Origin: Fidelibacterota bacterium UBA7301
Lineage (GTDB): Bacteria > Fidelibacterota > Marinisomatia > Marinisomatales > TCS55
NCBI GenBank assembly: GCA_002471845.1
Contig: DKQT01000029.1
Coordinates: forward strand, 1,676-32,380
Direction: 5' to 3'
Length of the DNA stretch: 30,705 bases
How positions within the stretch are numbered: the first letter of the stretch is position 1; the number at the start of each line of letters is the position of its first letter. Position numbers and translations under genes: made by a program. Under the pieces are notes generated by a model, which was not told the DNA's origin, did not search any database, and saw only the letters and a list, made by a program, of their open reading frames with translations. This document shows, in pieces, positions 6,019-14,487 of the stretch.

Positions 6019-8836
6019 AATCCTCAACAGGTGGACAGGTACAAACAAGGTTCCGATCACCATATGCATTATCCACCCTTCCAACTGGTGGCCAGTATTT
6101 ATGTTCTTTCAGCCATGGTGCGGGGAAGGCAGCTTGTACTCTAGAATAGGGATGGCTCCAGTTATCCGCTGTAACCTGAACAGTAGTATGGGGCGCATTG
6201 ATTAATGGATTATCCTTATCATCGGATTTACCATTAACAACATCCATAATTTCGTTTTTAATGGAGATCAAGGCGTCACAAAAGCGATCCAATTCAGATT
6301 TGGATTCACTTTCAGTCGGTTCGACCATGAGCGTCCCCGGCACTGGGAAAGACATGGTGGGGGCGTGGAAGCCGTAATCAATCAGCCGCTTGGCCACATC
6401 TTCGTCAGAAATGCCTGATTCTTTTTTAAGGGGACGGAGGTCCATAATGAATTCATGTGCAGAATAGCCGTTTGTTCCCCGGTATAAAATTGGATAATGA
6501 TCTTCCAGCCGGTGGGCCATGTAATTGGCATTCAGGATCGCTGTTTCTGTGGATGCCCTGAGACCTTCATTTCCAAGCATGGCAATGTAGGCCCAGGAAA
6601 TAGGCAGGATCCCTGCACTGCCGATTGGCGCCGCAGAAACCGCATGAATAGCTTTTTCATTATTTTCAAGCATAGGATGTCCCGGTAAAAACGGGATGAG
6701 ATGACGGGACACACAAATGGGCCCCATCCCCGGCCCTCCTCCTCCATGGGGAATAGCGAAAGTTTTATGCAAATTGATGTGGCATACGTCAGCCCCAAAT
6801 TCACCCAACCTGGATAACCCGACCATGGCATTCAGATTTGCACCGTCAAGATAGACCTGCCCACCATGCTGATGAACGATTTCACATACTTCACCGATGG
6901 CTTCCTCAAATACCCCATGGGTAGAAGGGTAAGTTACCATAATAGCAGCTAGGACATTGCTGTACTCCTCCGCTTTGGATTTTAGATCGTCAATATCAAT
7001 ATTTCCTCTATCATCACATTTTACAACCACAACATCCATACCGCACATAACGGCACTGGCAGGGTTGGTTCCATGGGCCGACGCCGGTATAAGGCAAATG
7101 TTTCTTTGGTTATTCCCCCGGTCCAGATGATAGGCACGAATGACCAGCAATCCTGCAAATTCGCCTTGAGCCCCGGAATTGGGCTGGAGGGAACACCCCT
7201 GAAGTCCTGTCATATCCATGAGCCATTCAGAAAGGGAATTCCCTAATTCTTTATATCCTTCCGTTTGGTCTGCTGGTGCAAAGGGATGGAGAAAAGCAAA
7301 CTCGGGCCAAGTGATGGGCATCATCTCTGCCGTGGCATTGAGTTTCATTGTGCAAGAGCCCAGGGAAATCATGCTCGTATTCAAGGTTAAATCTTTGGTT
7401 TCCAATCGATGGAGATAGCGCATCATTTCTGTTTCAGTATGATAAGCATTAAATATTTCATGCGTTAGGTATTTTGATTTGCGGGTGATTATTAAATTAA
7501 ATCTATTACTGCGGTTCGCTTTTTTACACCCAAAAACAGAAAGAATATCACTTAATTCACCGGGAGCGACAGTTTCATCCAGGGAAATCCCTACATCGCC
7601 ATTATGGAAATAACGGAAATTCAAATTGTGGGCTTCGGCCAATTTTCTAAGTTTTGTTGAAGAAGTGACCTTCAAGGATATTCGGATTGTATCAAAAAAC
7701 TGGTCATGGATAATTGTATGGCCATTATGCGCCAGGGCATTGGCCAATTCTTTGGTTTTTGTGTGAACCCTTTCAGCGATGGCACGAATACCTTCCGCAC
7801 CATGATAAACAGCATACAATCCCGCCATGACCGCTAGCAAAACCTGAGCAGTGCAGATATTTGATGTAGCCTTATCCCGGCGGATATGTTGCTCCCGTGT
7901 TTGAAGTGCCATTCTAAGGGCGCGGTTGCCGTGGCTGTCCACCGATACACCGATTATACGCCCGGGCATTTTCCGTTTGAAGGCTTCTTTGGCAGAAATA
8001 AAAGCGGCGTGGGGACCGCCAAATCCCATGGGAACACCAAACCGCTGGGAACTGCCGATGGCAACATCGACGCCTAATTCACCGGGAGAAGGCAGGATGG
8101 CAAGACTAAGCAAATCAGTTGCCACAGCAATGAAGGCACCCTTGTCATGGGCATTTTGGCAAAGTCCAGAATAGTCTGCTACTTTCCCATCGGTGGCCGG
8201 ATATTGAATTAAGGCGCCAAAAACCGCTTCATTGAATTGGAAATCTTCGCTGGGTTGTATAACCAGTTCAATACCGATTGGATTCGCCCGCGTTTTTAGA
8301 ACGTCTATGGTTTGGGGGTGGCAATCATCGGCCACTAAAAACCGGTTTCTTTTTTTAACGGACCGAAATAATAAAAGCATTGCTTCGGCGGCAGCCGTTG
8401 CCTCATCCAAGAGTGAAGCATTTGCAATATCTAACCCGGTCATATCGGTGACCATGGTTTGAAAATTCAATAATGCTTCTAGCCGACCTTGGGAAATTTC
8501 AGCTTGGTATGGTGTATAGGCTGTATACCAGCCGGGATTTTCTAAAATGTTGCGCTGAATAACAGGCGGTGTGACCGTGCCATAATAGCCCATGCCGATA
8601 TAAGACCGTGCAACCGTGTTTTTTGAAGCAACTTCTTTGATGGCTTTAAGGAGGGCAAACTCATTTAACCCGGGGCCAATATTCAGACTTGAGTCAGTTC
8701 TAATCGATTCTGGGAGCGTTTTTTCAATGAGCGCATCAATGGATTTAAAACCCAATTCAGATAGCATCTGATCTTGCTCTTTTGAACTGGGGCCTATGTG
8801 TCTTCTCGAAAATATTTGGGTAAGGTCTGTTGACAT
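6005..8836 (-). CDS. gcvP: Glycine dehydrogenase (decarboxylating), full-length P protein
   Basis: At 943 residues this is the fused, homodimeric type of glycine cleavage P protein rather than the split GcvPA/GcvPB form. It decarboxylates glycine and passes the aminomethyl group to lipoylated GcvH. Residue 691 is the expected PLP-binding lysine in HINLHKTFAIPHGGGGPGMG. Other signatures are RHIGPSSKEQDQML near the start, MGYYGTVTPPVI, YTPYQAEISQGRLE, LGSCTMKLNATAEM, PNSGAQGEFAGLL and SAHGTNPASA. The genes for GcvH and a canonical GcvT are not in the window. The neighbouring corrinoid and GcvT-like cluster suggests glycine may be an end product nearby, but that is inference. No glycine riboswitch was recognised upstream. 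Confidence 0.97.
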   Translation of the reverse strand: MSTDLTQIFSRRHIGPSSKEQDQMLSELGFKSIDALIEKTLPESIRTDSSLNIGPGLNEFALLKAIKEVASKNTVARSYIGMGYYGTVTPPVIQRNILENPGWYTAYTPYQAEISQGRLEALLNFQTMVTDMTGLDIANASLLDEATAAAEAMLLLFRSVKKRNRFLVADDCHPQTIDVLKTRANPIGIELVIQPSEDFQFNEAVFGALIQYPATDGKVADYSGLCQNAHDKGAFIAVATDLLSLAILPSPGELGVDVAIGSSQRFGVPMGFGGPHAAFISAKEAFKRKMPGRIIGVSVDSHGNRALRMALQTREQHIRRDKATSNICTAQVLLAVMAGLYAVYHGAEGIRAIAERVHTKTKELANALAHNGHTIIHDQFFDTIRISLKVTSSTKLRKLAEAHNLNFRYFHNGDVGISLDETVAPGELSDILSVFGCKKANRSNRFNLIITRKSKYLTHEIFNAYHTETEMMRYLHRLETKDLTLNTSMISLGSCTMKLNATAEMMPITWPEFAFLHPFAPADQTEGYKELGNSLSEWLMDMTGLQGCSLQPNSGAQGEFAGLLVIRAYHLDRGNNQRNICLIPASAHGTNPASAVMCGMDVVVVKCDDRGNIDIDDLKSKAEEYSNVLAAIMVTYPSTHGVFEEAIGEVCEIVHQHGGQVYLDGANLNAMVGLSRLGEFGADVCHINLHKTFAIPHGGGGPGMGPICVSRHLIPFLPGHPMLENNEKAIHAVSAAPIGSAGILPISWAYIAMLGNEGLRASTETAILNANYMAHRLEDHYPILYRGTNGYSAHEFIMDLRPLKKESGISDEDVAKRLIDYGFHAPTMSFPVPGTLMVEPTESESKSELDRFCDALISIKNEIMDVVNGKSDDKDNPLINAPHTTVQVTADNWSHPYSRVQAAFPAPWLKEHKYWPPVGRVDNAYGDRNLVCTCPPVEDYENS

Positions 8837-9193
8837 GGAGTACTATTTCTTGCCGTTTAAAATTAGAAAAATTTTGAGTGAAAATCAGGCTGTGAATTTA
8901 TATAGACTGAACACTTTATTATATGGTGAATATTTGGGAAAATAGGCTGTTGAATTTATAGCAAATATGGAAAAAACAGATCATTTATAGTTTAAAAAGG
9001 TGTTATTTATTATGTACAATTTTTTAGGTATAATTACTAAAAGGGGATTATTGTCTCCGATCCATGATATTCTGTTTGATCTCTTTACAATTGAATTAGA
9101 AAAAAAGGGAATAATTATTACTTATGATTGATAGATTATCATAAGTAAAATCATATTGGTTTTAGAAATCACCCAAAAAGATGGAGAATAAAA
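8837..9193. promoter_or_regulatory. 357-base divergent intergenic region with an 11-bp hairpin (9118-9148)
   Basis: This AT-rich gap lies between gcvP (minus) and the corrinoid operon (plus). It holds no convincing gene. The clearest structure is a perfect 11-base inverted repeat, TTACTTATGAT (9118-9128) and ATCATAAGTAA (9138-9148), with a 9-base loop. It sits about 45 bases before the corrinoid gene start and could be an operator or a leader hairpin. I looked for the conserved cores of glycine and cobalamin riboswitches and did not recognise either. A TATATA-like box for gcvP occurs near 8900 but is not strong evidence. Confidence 0.5.
9183..9186 (+). promoter_or_regulatory. Shine-Dalgarno that fixes the TTG start of the corrinoid protein
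   Basis: GGAG at 9183-9186 is followed by 7 bases (AATAAAA) and then TTG at 9194. The nearby ATG at 9181 is in another frame, and no in-frame ATG lies just upstream. The TTG is therefore the best start. Confidence 0.6.
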
Positions 9194-9841
9194 TTGGACT
9201 ATCTTGAAAATTTGCATGATGCGGTTTTAAACGGCGACCCTGCTACAGCGATTTCAATAACTGAAAAATCTCTAGAAGAAAAAATAGATCCCCATGTATT
9301 AATCAACGATTACATGATTCGGGCCATGGATGAAGTGGGAGCCAGATTTGAACGGTTTGAATATTTTATACCTCAATTGCTAATGTCCGCAAAAGCAATG
9401 AAAGGAGCCATGGCCTTGATTCGACCGCTTCTTGTCGGTGATGGTGTTGAGGATACTATAATTTGCGCCATTACGGGTACAGTCAAAGGTGACGTGCATG
9501 ATATTGGGAAGAATCTACTAGGCGCACTTTTGGAAGGCGGTGGTTTCAGGGTAGTGGACTTGGGTACAAATGTTTCCCCAGAACAATTTATTGAAGCAGT
9601 TGAAACACACAAAGCAAAACTGGTGTGTATGTCTGCGTTATTAACCACAACCATGCCAGGAATGAAGACAACAATTGGTGCATTTAAGGATGCAGGCATA
9701 AGGGATGAAGTGATCATGCTGGTTGGTGGTGCACCTGTTACCCATCATTTTGCAAAAAACATTGGTGCAGACGGATATAAGGATAACGCAAGCGCAGGAG
9801 TCGTATTGGCAAAAGAATTACTCGGCATTGAGAAAAAATGA
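9194..9841 (+). CDS. Corrinoid (B12-binding) methyl-carrier protein, MttC/MtgC type
   Basis: A 215-residue protein with the two-domain layout of dimethylamine/trimethylamine/betaine methyltransferase corrinoid proteins. A helical cap domain (about residues 1-85) precedes a Rossmann-like cobalamin domain. The lower-axial-ligand motif DVHDIGKN gives D100-x-H102-x-x-G105. It is followed by LGTNVSPEQF, CMSALLTTTMPGM and LVGGAPVT, all typical of the fold. It shuttles a methyl group between a substrate:corrinoid methyltransferase and an acceptor. The start is TTG with a well-placed Shine-Dalgarno. The stop overlaps the next start (ATGA). The likely partner methyltransferase is the MttB-like protein at 13018-14463 on the opposite strand, rather than an adjacent gene as is usual. 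Confidence 0.92.
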   Translation: MDYLENLHDAVLNGDPATAISITEKSLEEKIDPHVLINDYMIRAMDEVGARFERFEYFIPQLLMSAKAMKGAMALIRPLLVGDGVEDTIICAITGTVKGDVHDIGKNLLGALLEGGGFRVVDLGTNVSPEQFIEAVETHKAKLVCMSALLTTTMPGMKTTIGAFKDAGIRDEVIMLVGGAPVTHHFAKNIGADGYKDNASAGVVLAKELLGIEKK

Positions 9842-10584
9842 ACTTCAAATTGATTAGTTGCGAAGTTTTCAAACATGAGTTCTTTCATTGTATCAATAAA
9901 ACCAATAATAACATTGATGCTGAATTTATTGCAAAGGGCATTCACGATTTAAATAGTAAAGGTATGCAGAATCGAATTGTTAAATGTATTCAAAAAGCAG
10001 ATCAGAAAAAGTTTGATGCAATTCTGTTGGGGTACGGCCTTTGCAATTCATGGATATATGGGTTGTCTGCTAGAAAAACGCCACTTGTCATTCCCCGGAA
10101 CCACGATTGTATTGGAATTCTTTTAGGAAGTAAGCAAAAGTATCTGGATTATTATTTTGAAAATACCGGAACATATTTTCAATCGATAGGATGGGTGAAA
10201 AATACAGAAAATGAACCTTCGATTAAAAAAAGATCTTTGCAAAAATTATACGGGATGGATATGTCACAGGACGAACTTATAGCACAATATGGTGAAGAAA
10301 ATTTAGGTTATTTAAATGGTGCTTTGGATCAAACAAAACATTATTCAAATATGGCATTTATTGATACAGGAATGGATTCTGATTATCATTTTCAAAACCA
10401 TGCAAAATCTAAGGCAGAAAAAAACAAATGGACTTTTGATGTTTTAAAGGGGAATACAAATCTTCTGCAAAATCTTGTGAATGGAAATTGGTCCGACTCA
10501 GAATTTATTTTTGTTAATCCCGGTGCGGTTGTACAACAATCTATTGATGAGGATTTAGTGACAGTAACTACTCCAAAATCTTAA
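9838..10584 (+). CDS. DUF1638 family protein
   Basis: A 248-residue protein that I recognise as DUF1638 from its overall pattern. It has an N-terminal MNFKLISCEVFKHEF segment, then an FDAILLGYGLCNS motif, then VIPRNHDCIGILLGS. Genes of this family frequently sit beside MttB-type methyltransferases and corrinoid proteins, as here, but their biochemical role is not established. The conserved cysteines and histidine (the C in ISCEV, the C in GLCNS, HDC) could bind a metal or cofactor, which is inference. The ATG overlaps the corrinoid gene stop by 4 bases, implying coupled translation. The C-terminal region, from about residue 115, shows no motif I know. Confidence 0.8.
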   Translation: MNFKLISCEVFKHEFFHCINKTNNNIDAEFIAKGIHDLNSKGMQNRIVKCIQKADQKKFDAILLGYGLCNSWIYGLSARKTPLVIPRNHDCIGILLGSKQKYLDYYFENTGTYFQSIGWVKNTENEPSIKKRSLQKLYGMDMSQDELIAQYGEENLGYLNGALDQTKHYSNMAFIDTGMDSDYHFQNHAKSKAEKNKWTFDVLKGNTNLLQNLVNGNWSDSEFIFVNPGAVVQQSIDEDLVTVTTPKS

Positions 10585-10596
10585 AATTGGTTTTCT

Positions 10597-12120
10597 GTGA
10601 CGGATAAAGTACGAATCACCTTATTGCCTTTGAATCAAAGTTTTGAGGTCGCGAAAGAATCTCAACTCCATGATATACTTTTTAACTATGGTGTAGAATT
10701 TCCCTGTGGTGGTCATGCCCGATGCAGAGGATGCCGCGTGTGGATAAAACAAGGTCATTTGCCCGTTACAGAGCCCCAGAAAAATATTCTGGATGATGAT
10801 GAACTGAATAAAGGATGGCGGCTTGCATGCCAAGGATCTGTGCAAAATGATCTTACTATTGAACTGGATCAATGGAAATCAGATGTTTTATCTGATGGAT
10901 CCAATTTTCATTTTTCTCCCATGGATGGATTAGGAATTGCCATCGATTTGGGTACTACGACTTTGGCTGCGCAATTGGTAGATAGGAAAACGGGTGAAGT
11001 CCTTGCAGTGGAGACTTCCATCAATCCGCAGGCCAAGTATGGCGGTGATATAATGACAAGGATTGATACTGCATCCCGGTTAGAAAAACAGAATGAAATG
11101 CAGCGACTTATTCGGTCAAAACTAAATGAAATGATTGTGGATTTATTTCATCACTCGAATGAAAAAATATCAAAGTTGAAACGTATTATTATTGTGGGGA
11201 ATGCAGTGATGCATAATATTTTTTGCGGAATAGATGTGGAACCCATGGGATACCATCCGTTTGAACCGGTTTCAAATGAACTCGAGATATATAAATCATC
11301 CACATTAGGTTGGGATCTAAATGAAGATGTCACCATAGAATTTCTCCCCGGTGTAGGCAGTTTTATTGGGAGCGATATCCTGATTGGTGCCTGGGCAAAA
11401 AATATGGTAGAAAGCAATGAGATCAGGGTTTTAGTTGATTTGGGAACCAATGGGGAAATCATGGTTGGAAATAAAGATAAAATTCTTGCGGCTTCTACAG
11501 CAGCTGGTCCTGCCTTTGAGGGTGCGGGGATTTCCATGGGTATGCGTGCAGCTACAGGTGCTATTTCCAGTGTCATTACGAGGAATGGTGATATAATTCC
11601 AAAAGTATTGGGGTCTGAAAATGCAAGGGGAATATGCGGTAGCGGACTTGTAGATGCGATTTCGGCTTACTTGGATGATGGTTCTATAAAGGCGGACGGT
11701 AGGTTTTTAAATGGAGAATCTATCATAGTTAGTGATCCGGTGGTAATTACCCAAAAGGATATACGAGGACTTCAATTGGCCAAAGGAGCCATAGCTACGG
11801 GCATTCGATTGTTATTAAAAGTGTTTGATAAAACGGAGAAAGATGTTGAAAAAGTTTATTTGTCGGGAGCGTTTGGGAATTATATAAGTAAGCAAAGCGC
11901 CAGAAGGATTGGTCTCTTAAATTTCCCGCAGAAAAAAATAACGACAGCAGGCAACACAGCCTTACTTGGTGCAAAAATGGCCTTATTTAACCAAAGTGAA
12001 ATAAATAATTTTTATGAAATAAGAGAAATAATAACCCACCTTGATTTAAGTATGCATCCAGACTTTACAGATGTGTTTGCAGAATTGGTGAACTTCCCCA
12101 TAAAAAGGGAAATGGTTTAG
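10597..12120 (+). CDS. [2Fe-2S]/ASKHA corrinoid-reactivating ATPase (RACo/RamA-like, DUF4445)
   Basis: The 507-residue product starts at GTG. An N-terminal plant-type ferredoxin domain carries four cluster cysteines, C37, C43, C46 and C78, in a CGGHARCRGC ... LACQG pattern. From about residue 108 comes an actin-like ATPase core. It shows GLGIAIDLGTTTLAAQLVD (phosphate 1), LVDLGTNGEIMVG and AAGPAFEGAGI segments, then GICGSGLVDA, then YLSGAFGNYI. Family members use ATP to drive reduction of Co(II) corrinoid back to Co(I) after accidental oxidation. It is shorter than the roughly 630-residue acetogen RACo. The start is 12 bases after the DUF1638 gene, so it belongs to the same operon. Its stop overlaps the convergent homocysteine methyltransferase stop. 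Confidence 0.9.
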   Translation: MTDKVRITLLPLNQSFEVAKESQLHDILFNYGVEFPCGGHARCRGCRVWIKQGHLPVTEPQKNILDDDELNKGWRLACQGSVQNDLTIELDQWKSDVLSDGSNFHFSPMDGLGIAIDLGTTTLAAQLVDRKTGEVLAVETSINPQAKYGGDIMTRIDTASRLEKQNEMQRLIRSKLNEMIVDLFHHSNEKISKLKRIIIVGNAVMHNIFCGIDVEPMGYHPFEPVSNELEIYKSSTLGWDLNEDVTIEFLPGVGSFIGSDILIGAWAKNMVESNEIRVLVDLGTNGEIMVGNKDKILAASTAAGPAFEGAGISMGMRAATGAISSVITRNGDIIPKVLGSENARGICGSGLVDAISAYLDDGSIKADGRFLNGESIIVSDPVVITQKDIRGLQLAKGAIATGIRLLLKVFDKTEKDVEKVYLSGAFGNYISKQSARRIGLLNFPQKKITTAGNTALLGAKMALFNQSEINNFYEIREIITHLDLSMHPDFTDVFAELVNFPIKREMV

Positions 12121-12998
12121 GGTTCTTTTAAAGTTTCGGATAATAGTTTTATATATGCAGGTGTTGAACCGCAACACCCACCCAATATTTTAATCCCCAT
12201 TTTATATATTTCAATCATTCCTTCTACAAATTGGTCTGCTGTTTGTCCATAATGAACGGTATTCCCTTCAAGAACCGGTTGGCCTGCGTTAGGTTTTATG
12301 GATAAAGGCAGATCGGTAAGCGTCAAGGCTTCTTCAGCTAATTCAATTAACTCGAAACTATCTAAGTTACAATTGGTGCCGATAATATCAGCTCCCGCAT
12401 CCGATAATTGTTTGACACAATCTGAAAAAGGATTACCCATAACTGTGAAATACCCACTTTCTGTTTTTGTATATGTCATGTTTGCAATAATTGATTTATC
12501 ACTGACTTCCCGGATAGCCTTAACGGCAAGCACTGCTTCTTGAAGATCAATCATTGTTTCAACACTAAAAAGGTCTACATTGCTTTCTTTAAGCACTTTT
12601 GCTTGCCTTATAAATGCATCTTTCAGCTCTACCGGTTTCGCCGGTCCCAATGGTTCGATTAACAAACCAGATGGGCCGATATCTCCAGATACCAAAGAAT
12701 TACCACTATACTTCCGGCAAATTTCCACTGCCCGTCTGTTAACCAAATCATGGTGTTCGGCAATCCCGCATTCCTTCAGTCGGTAATAGGATGCACCAAA
12801 AGTATTGGTTTGTAAAATGTCACTCCCGGCTTCATGATATAATTGATGTGCTTTACCAATGCGTTCTGGGTATTTCATGGACCATTCTTCCGGTGATTGC
12901 CCGGAATGGAGTCCCATATCCATGAGCAAGGATCCCATGGCGCCATCCAATAAAACAGGTCCTTCTTTCAATCGCTCTTTAAGTGATTTTGGCGACAT
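12117..12998 (-). CDS. Homocysteine S-methyltransferase domain protein
   Basis: A 293-residue stand-alone Hcy methyltransferase barrel (PF02574), equivalent to the N-terminal module of MetH or to betaine/S-methylmethionine:homocysteine methyltransferases. It shows LLDGAMGSLLMDMG, ILQTNTFGASYYRL, SGDIGPSG and the zinc ligands C210 (GTNC) and C275-C276 (GGCCGSTP). It has no folate, cobalamin or activation domain of its own. It is the last gene of the long minus-strand cluster, 19 bases after the MttB-like gene, and converges on the corrinoid operon with stop codons overlapping by 4 bases. Context suggests it takes methyl from the corrinoid protein to make methionine. A direct betaine:homocysteine reaction is the main alternative. 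Confidence 0.9.
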   Translation of the reverse strand: MSPKSLKERLKEGPVLLDGAMGSLLMDMGLHSGQSPEEWSMKYPERIGKAHQLYHEAGSDILQTNTFGASYYRLKECGIAEHHDLVNRRAVEICRKYSGNSLVSGDIGPSGLLIEPLGPAKPVELKDAFIRQAKVLKESNVDLFSVETMIDLQEAVLAVKAIREVSDKSIIANMTYTKTESGYFTVMGNPFSDCVKQLSDAGADIIGTNCNLDSFELIELAEEALTLTDLPLSIKPNAGQPVLEGNTVHYGQTADQFVEGMIEIYKMGIKILGGCCGSTPAYIKLLSETLKEP

Positions 12999-13017
12999 TA
13001 ATATTGAGGAAATATTA

Positions 13018-14463
13018 TTAAAATGCGGGCAAAGATATTAAATCTGTAATGTTTTGGCTCATAATAGCCCGGAGTTCCTTATCTACATTTTCTTCAATGG
13101 GTTTTTCACTATATTGGTCTAATAAATTTTGGATTGTTTCCCGTGCTCTATCCTGCCAAGATTTGCTACCAAATAGTTCCCATTGATCCCAACTGGTTCG
13201 GTCTACCATAGGCCCCGGTAAATATAATTCTTTTGACCAATATTCTAAGGTGTGTTCCATCGTACAGATTTGTTGTTCGACCAACACTTCATCTACGAAT
13301 GATTTAATGGGTAGATCATCCTTGATTTTAATATCGCGCATAAAATGATTTACATGTCCGCAGATTTCATCATCAAACACCAATTTTTCTAAACTGAAAC
13401 AGTTGACGAAATCAAGCATTCCCGGTCCAGCCACTTGATTCATTCGGCTCATGGCAGCGATATAAGCACCGCTGGCTGTTTCAGATCCCGCTTGAGGATC
13501 ATTAAATTTACCGTCGCCTAATCCCATATAGCCTTGTGAAGGAATTTTTAAATGGCGGGCAATTTGTGCATAACCACTATAAAGTTGTAATGCTTCGACA
13601 CCAGACATGGGTGCACTCATGAGCTGCATATGAAAAGCACCTGGAGCACCACCAAAAATTACAGGAGCACCCGGTTTAATCAATTGCGTGAATACAATAC
13701 CACTCAATACTTCAGCTGTTTGCATCACCAATGCTCCTACAATTGTTACAGGCACGGCTAAACCAATCATAAGCACAGGAACGACTTCTACGATAATACC
13801 GTTTTCTACGCAATCTATTAGGTTTTGGCTGGAGTCCAATCCCCATCGCAACGGACTGTTTGGACAGCAGGTAAATACGGCCATGGGTTTATCGATTAAA
13901 TCATTTTTATCTTTGCGAAAACAAGTCATCATTTCAGCCATTCTGTTGACACCATGATGGGTGAATGCGCCCGTGACAACAGGTTTGCCACTATGAGCCA
14001 ACATTAAGTAAAGTCGCCAGGCATCGGCTATATCTTGAGGAACATCGTTGGTACTAAAAGCAGAAGAAGGATAAGAAATATGTTTCAGTTGATTGACCAC
14101 TTTAATGTATTCAACAAAATCGGGTGTTTGTGCACTTCGCCGTTCACCTGTTTGCCAATCTAAAATATTTAATGCCGATGAGCCGGGGACAAAATGAGTG
14201 CTGTCTCCCCCAATAGTTGAAAATAATTTGCCACCACGGTCATATAAATCAATGACTGATGGAAGAGATTTAATACTATTCTCCACAATATGCTTTGGGA
14301 AGGTGATTCGGTTGGTATTTTTGTCAACGGTTAAACCAGCCATTTCTATTCGATCCATTAGCGCATCGCATTGGACTTTAACTCCCGTATCCTGAAGGAG
14401 CAATAGGGCTTCAGCAATAATTTTTTCTACTAGATTATCATCAATGACTTTTAATTCAAGCAT
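13018..14463 (-). CDS. MttB-superfamily (non-pyrrolysine) quaternary amine:corrinoid methyltransferase
   Basis: The 481-residue protein has an MttB/COG5598 pattern throughout. Recognisable stretches are EALLLLQDTGVKVQCDAL, FVPGSSALNILDW, SGKPVVTGAF and TCCPNSPLRWG. The C-terminal half has APVIFGGAPGAFHMQLMS and a GDGKFNDPQAGSETASGA stretch. The last stretch is the region that holds the UAG-encoded pyrrolysine in true trimethylamine enzymes. Here the frame is uninterrupted, which places it with non-Pyl members such as glycine betaine (MtgB) or proline betaine and carnitine demethylases. It would transfer a methyl from a quaternary amine to the corrinoid protein encoded at 9194-9841. The exact substrate cannot be read from sequence. 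It lies 24 bases after the FAD oxidoreductase gene. Confidence 0.9.
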   Translation of the reverse strand: MLELKVIDDNLVEKIIAEALLLLQDTGVKVQCDALMDRIEMAGLTVDKNTNRITFPKHIVENSIKSLPSVIDLYDRGGKLFSTIGGDSTHFVPGSSALNILDWQTGERRSAQTPDFVEYIKVVNQLKHISYPSSAFSTNDVPQDIADAWRLYLMLAHSGKPVVTGAFTHHGVNRMAEMMTCFRKDKNDLIDKPMAVFTCCPNSPLRWGLDSSQNLIDCVENGIIVEVVPVLMIGLAVPVTIVGALVMQTAEVLSGIVFTQLIKPGAPVIFGGAPGAFHMQLMSAPMSGVEALQLYSGYAQIARHLKIPSQGYMGLGDGKFNDPQAGSETASGAYIAAMSRMNQVAGPGMLDFVNCFSLEKLVFDDEICGHVNHFMRDIKIKDDLPIKSFVDEVLVEQQICTMEHTLEYWSKELYLPGPMVDRTSWDQWELFGSKSWQDRARETIQNLLDQYSEKPIEENVDKELRAIMSQNITDLISLPAF

Positions 14464-14487
14464 TTTTTTTCTTTAAATACCATTCCA

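Noticed and set aside
6019..6084. Longer N-terminus for the sorting-domain protein
   Set aside because: The extra residues overlap gcvP and precede a clean signal peptide starting at ATG 6018.
8837..9193. Glycine riboswitch before gcvP or cobalamin riboswitch before the corrinoid operon
   Set aside because: I did not recognise the conserved cores of either class; only a simple inverted repeat stands out. A covariance-model scan would settle it.
13018..14463. Pyrrolysine-containing trimethylamine methyltransferase
   Set aside because: No in-frame TAG occurs; the frame is continuous through the region that holds pyrrolysine in true MttB.
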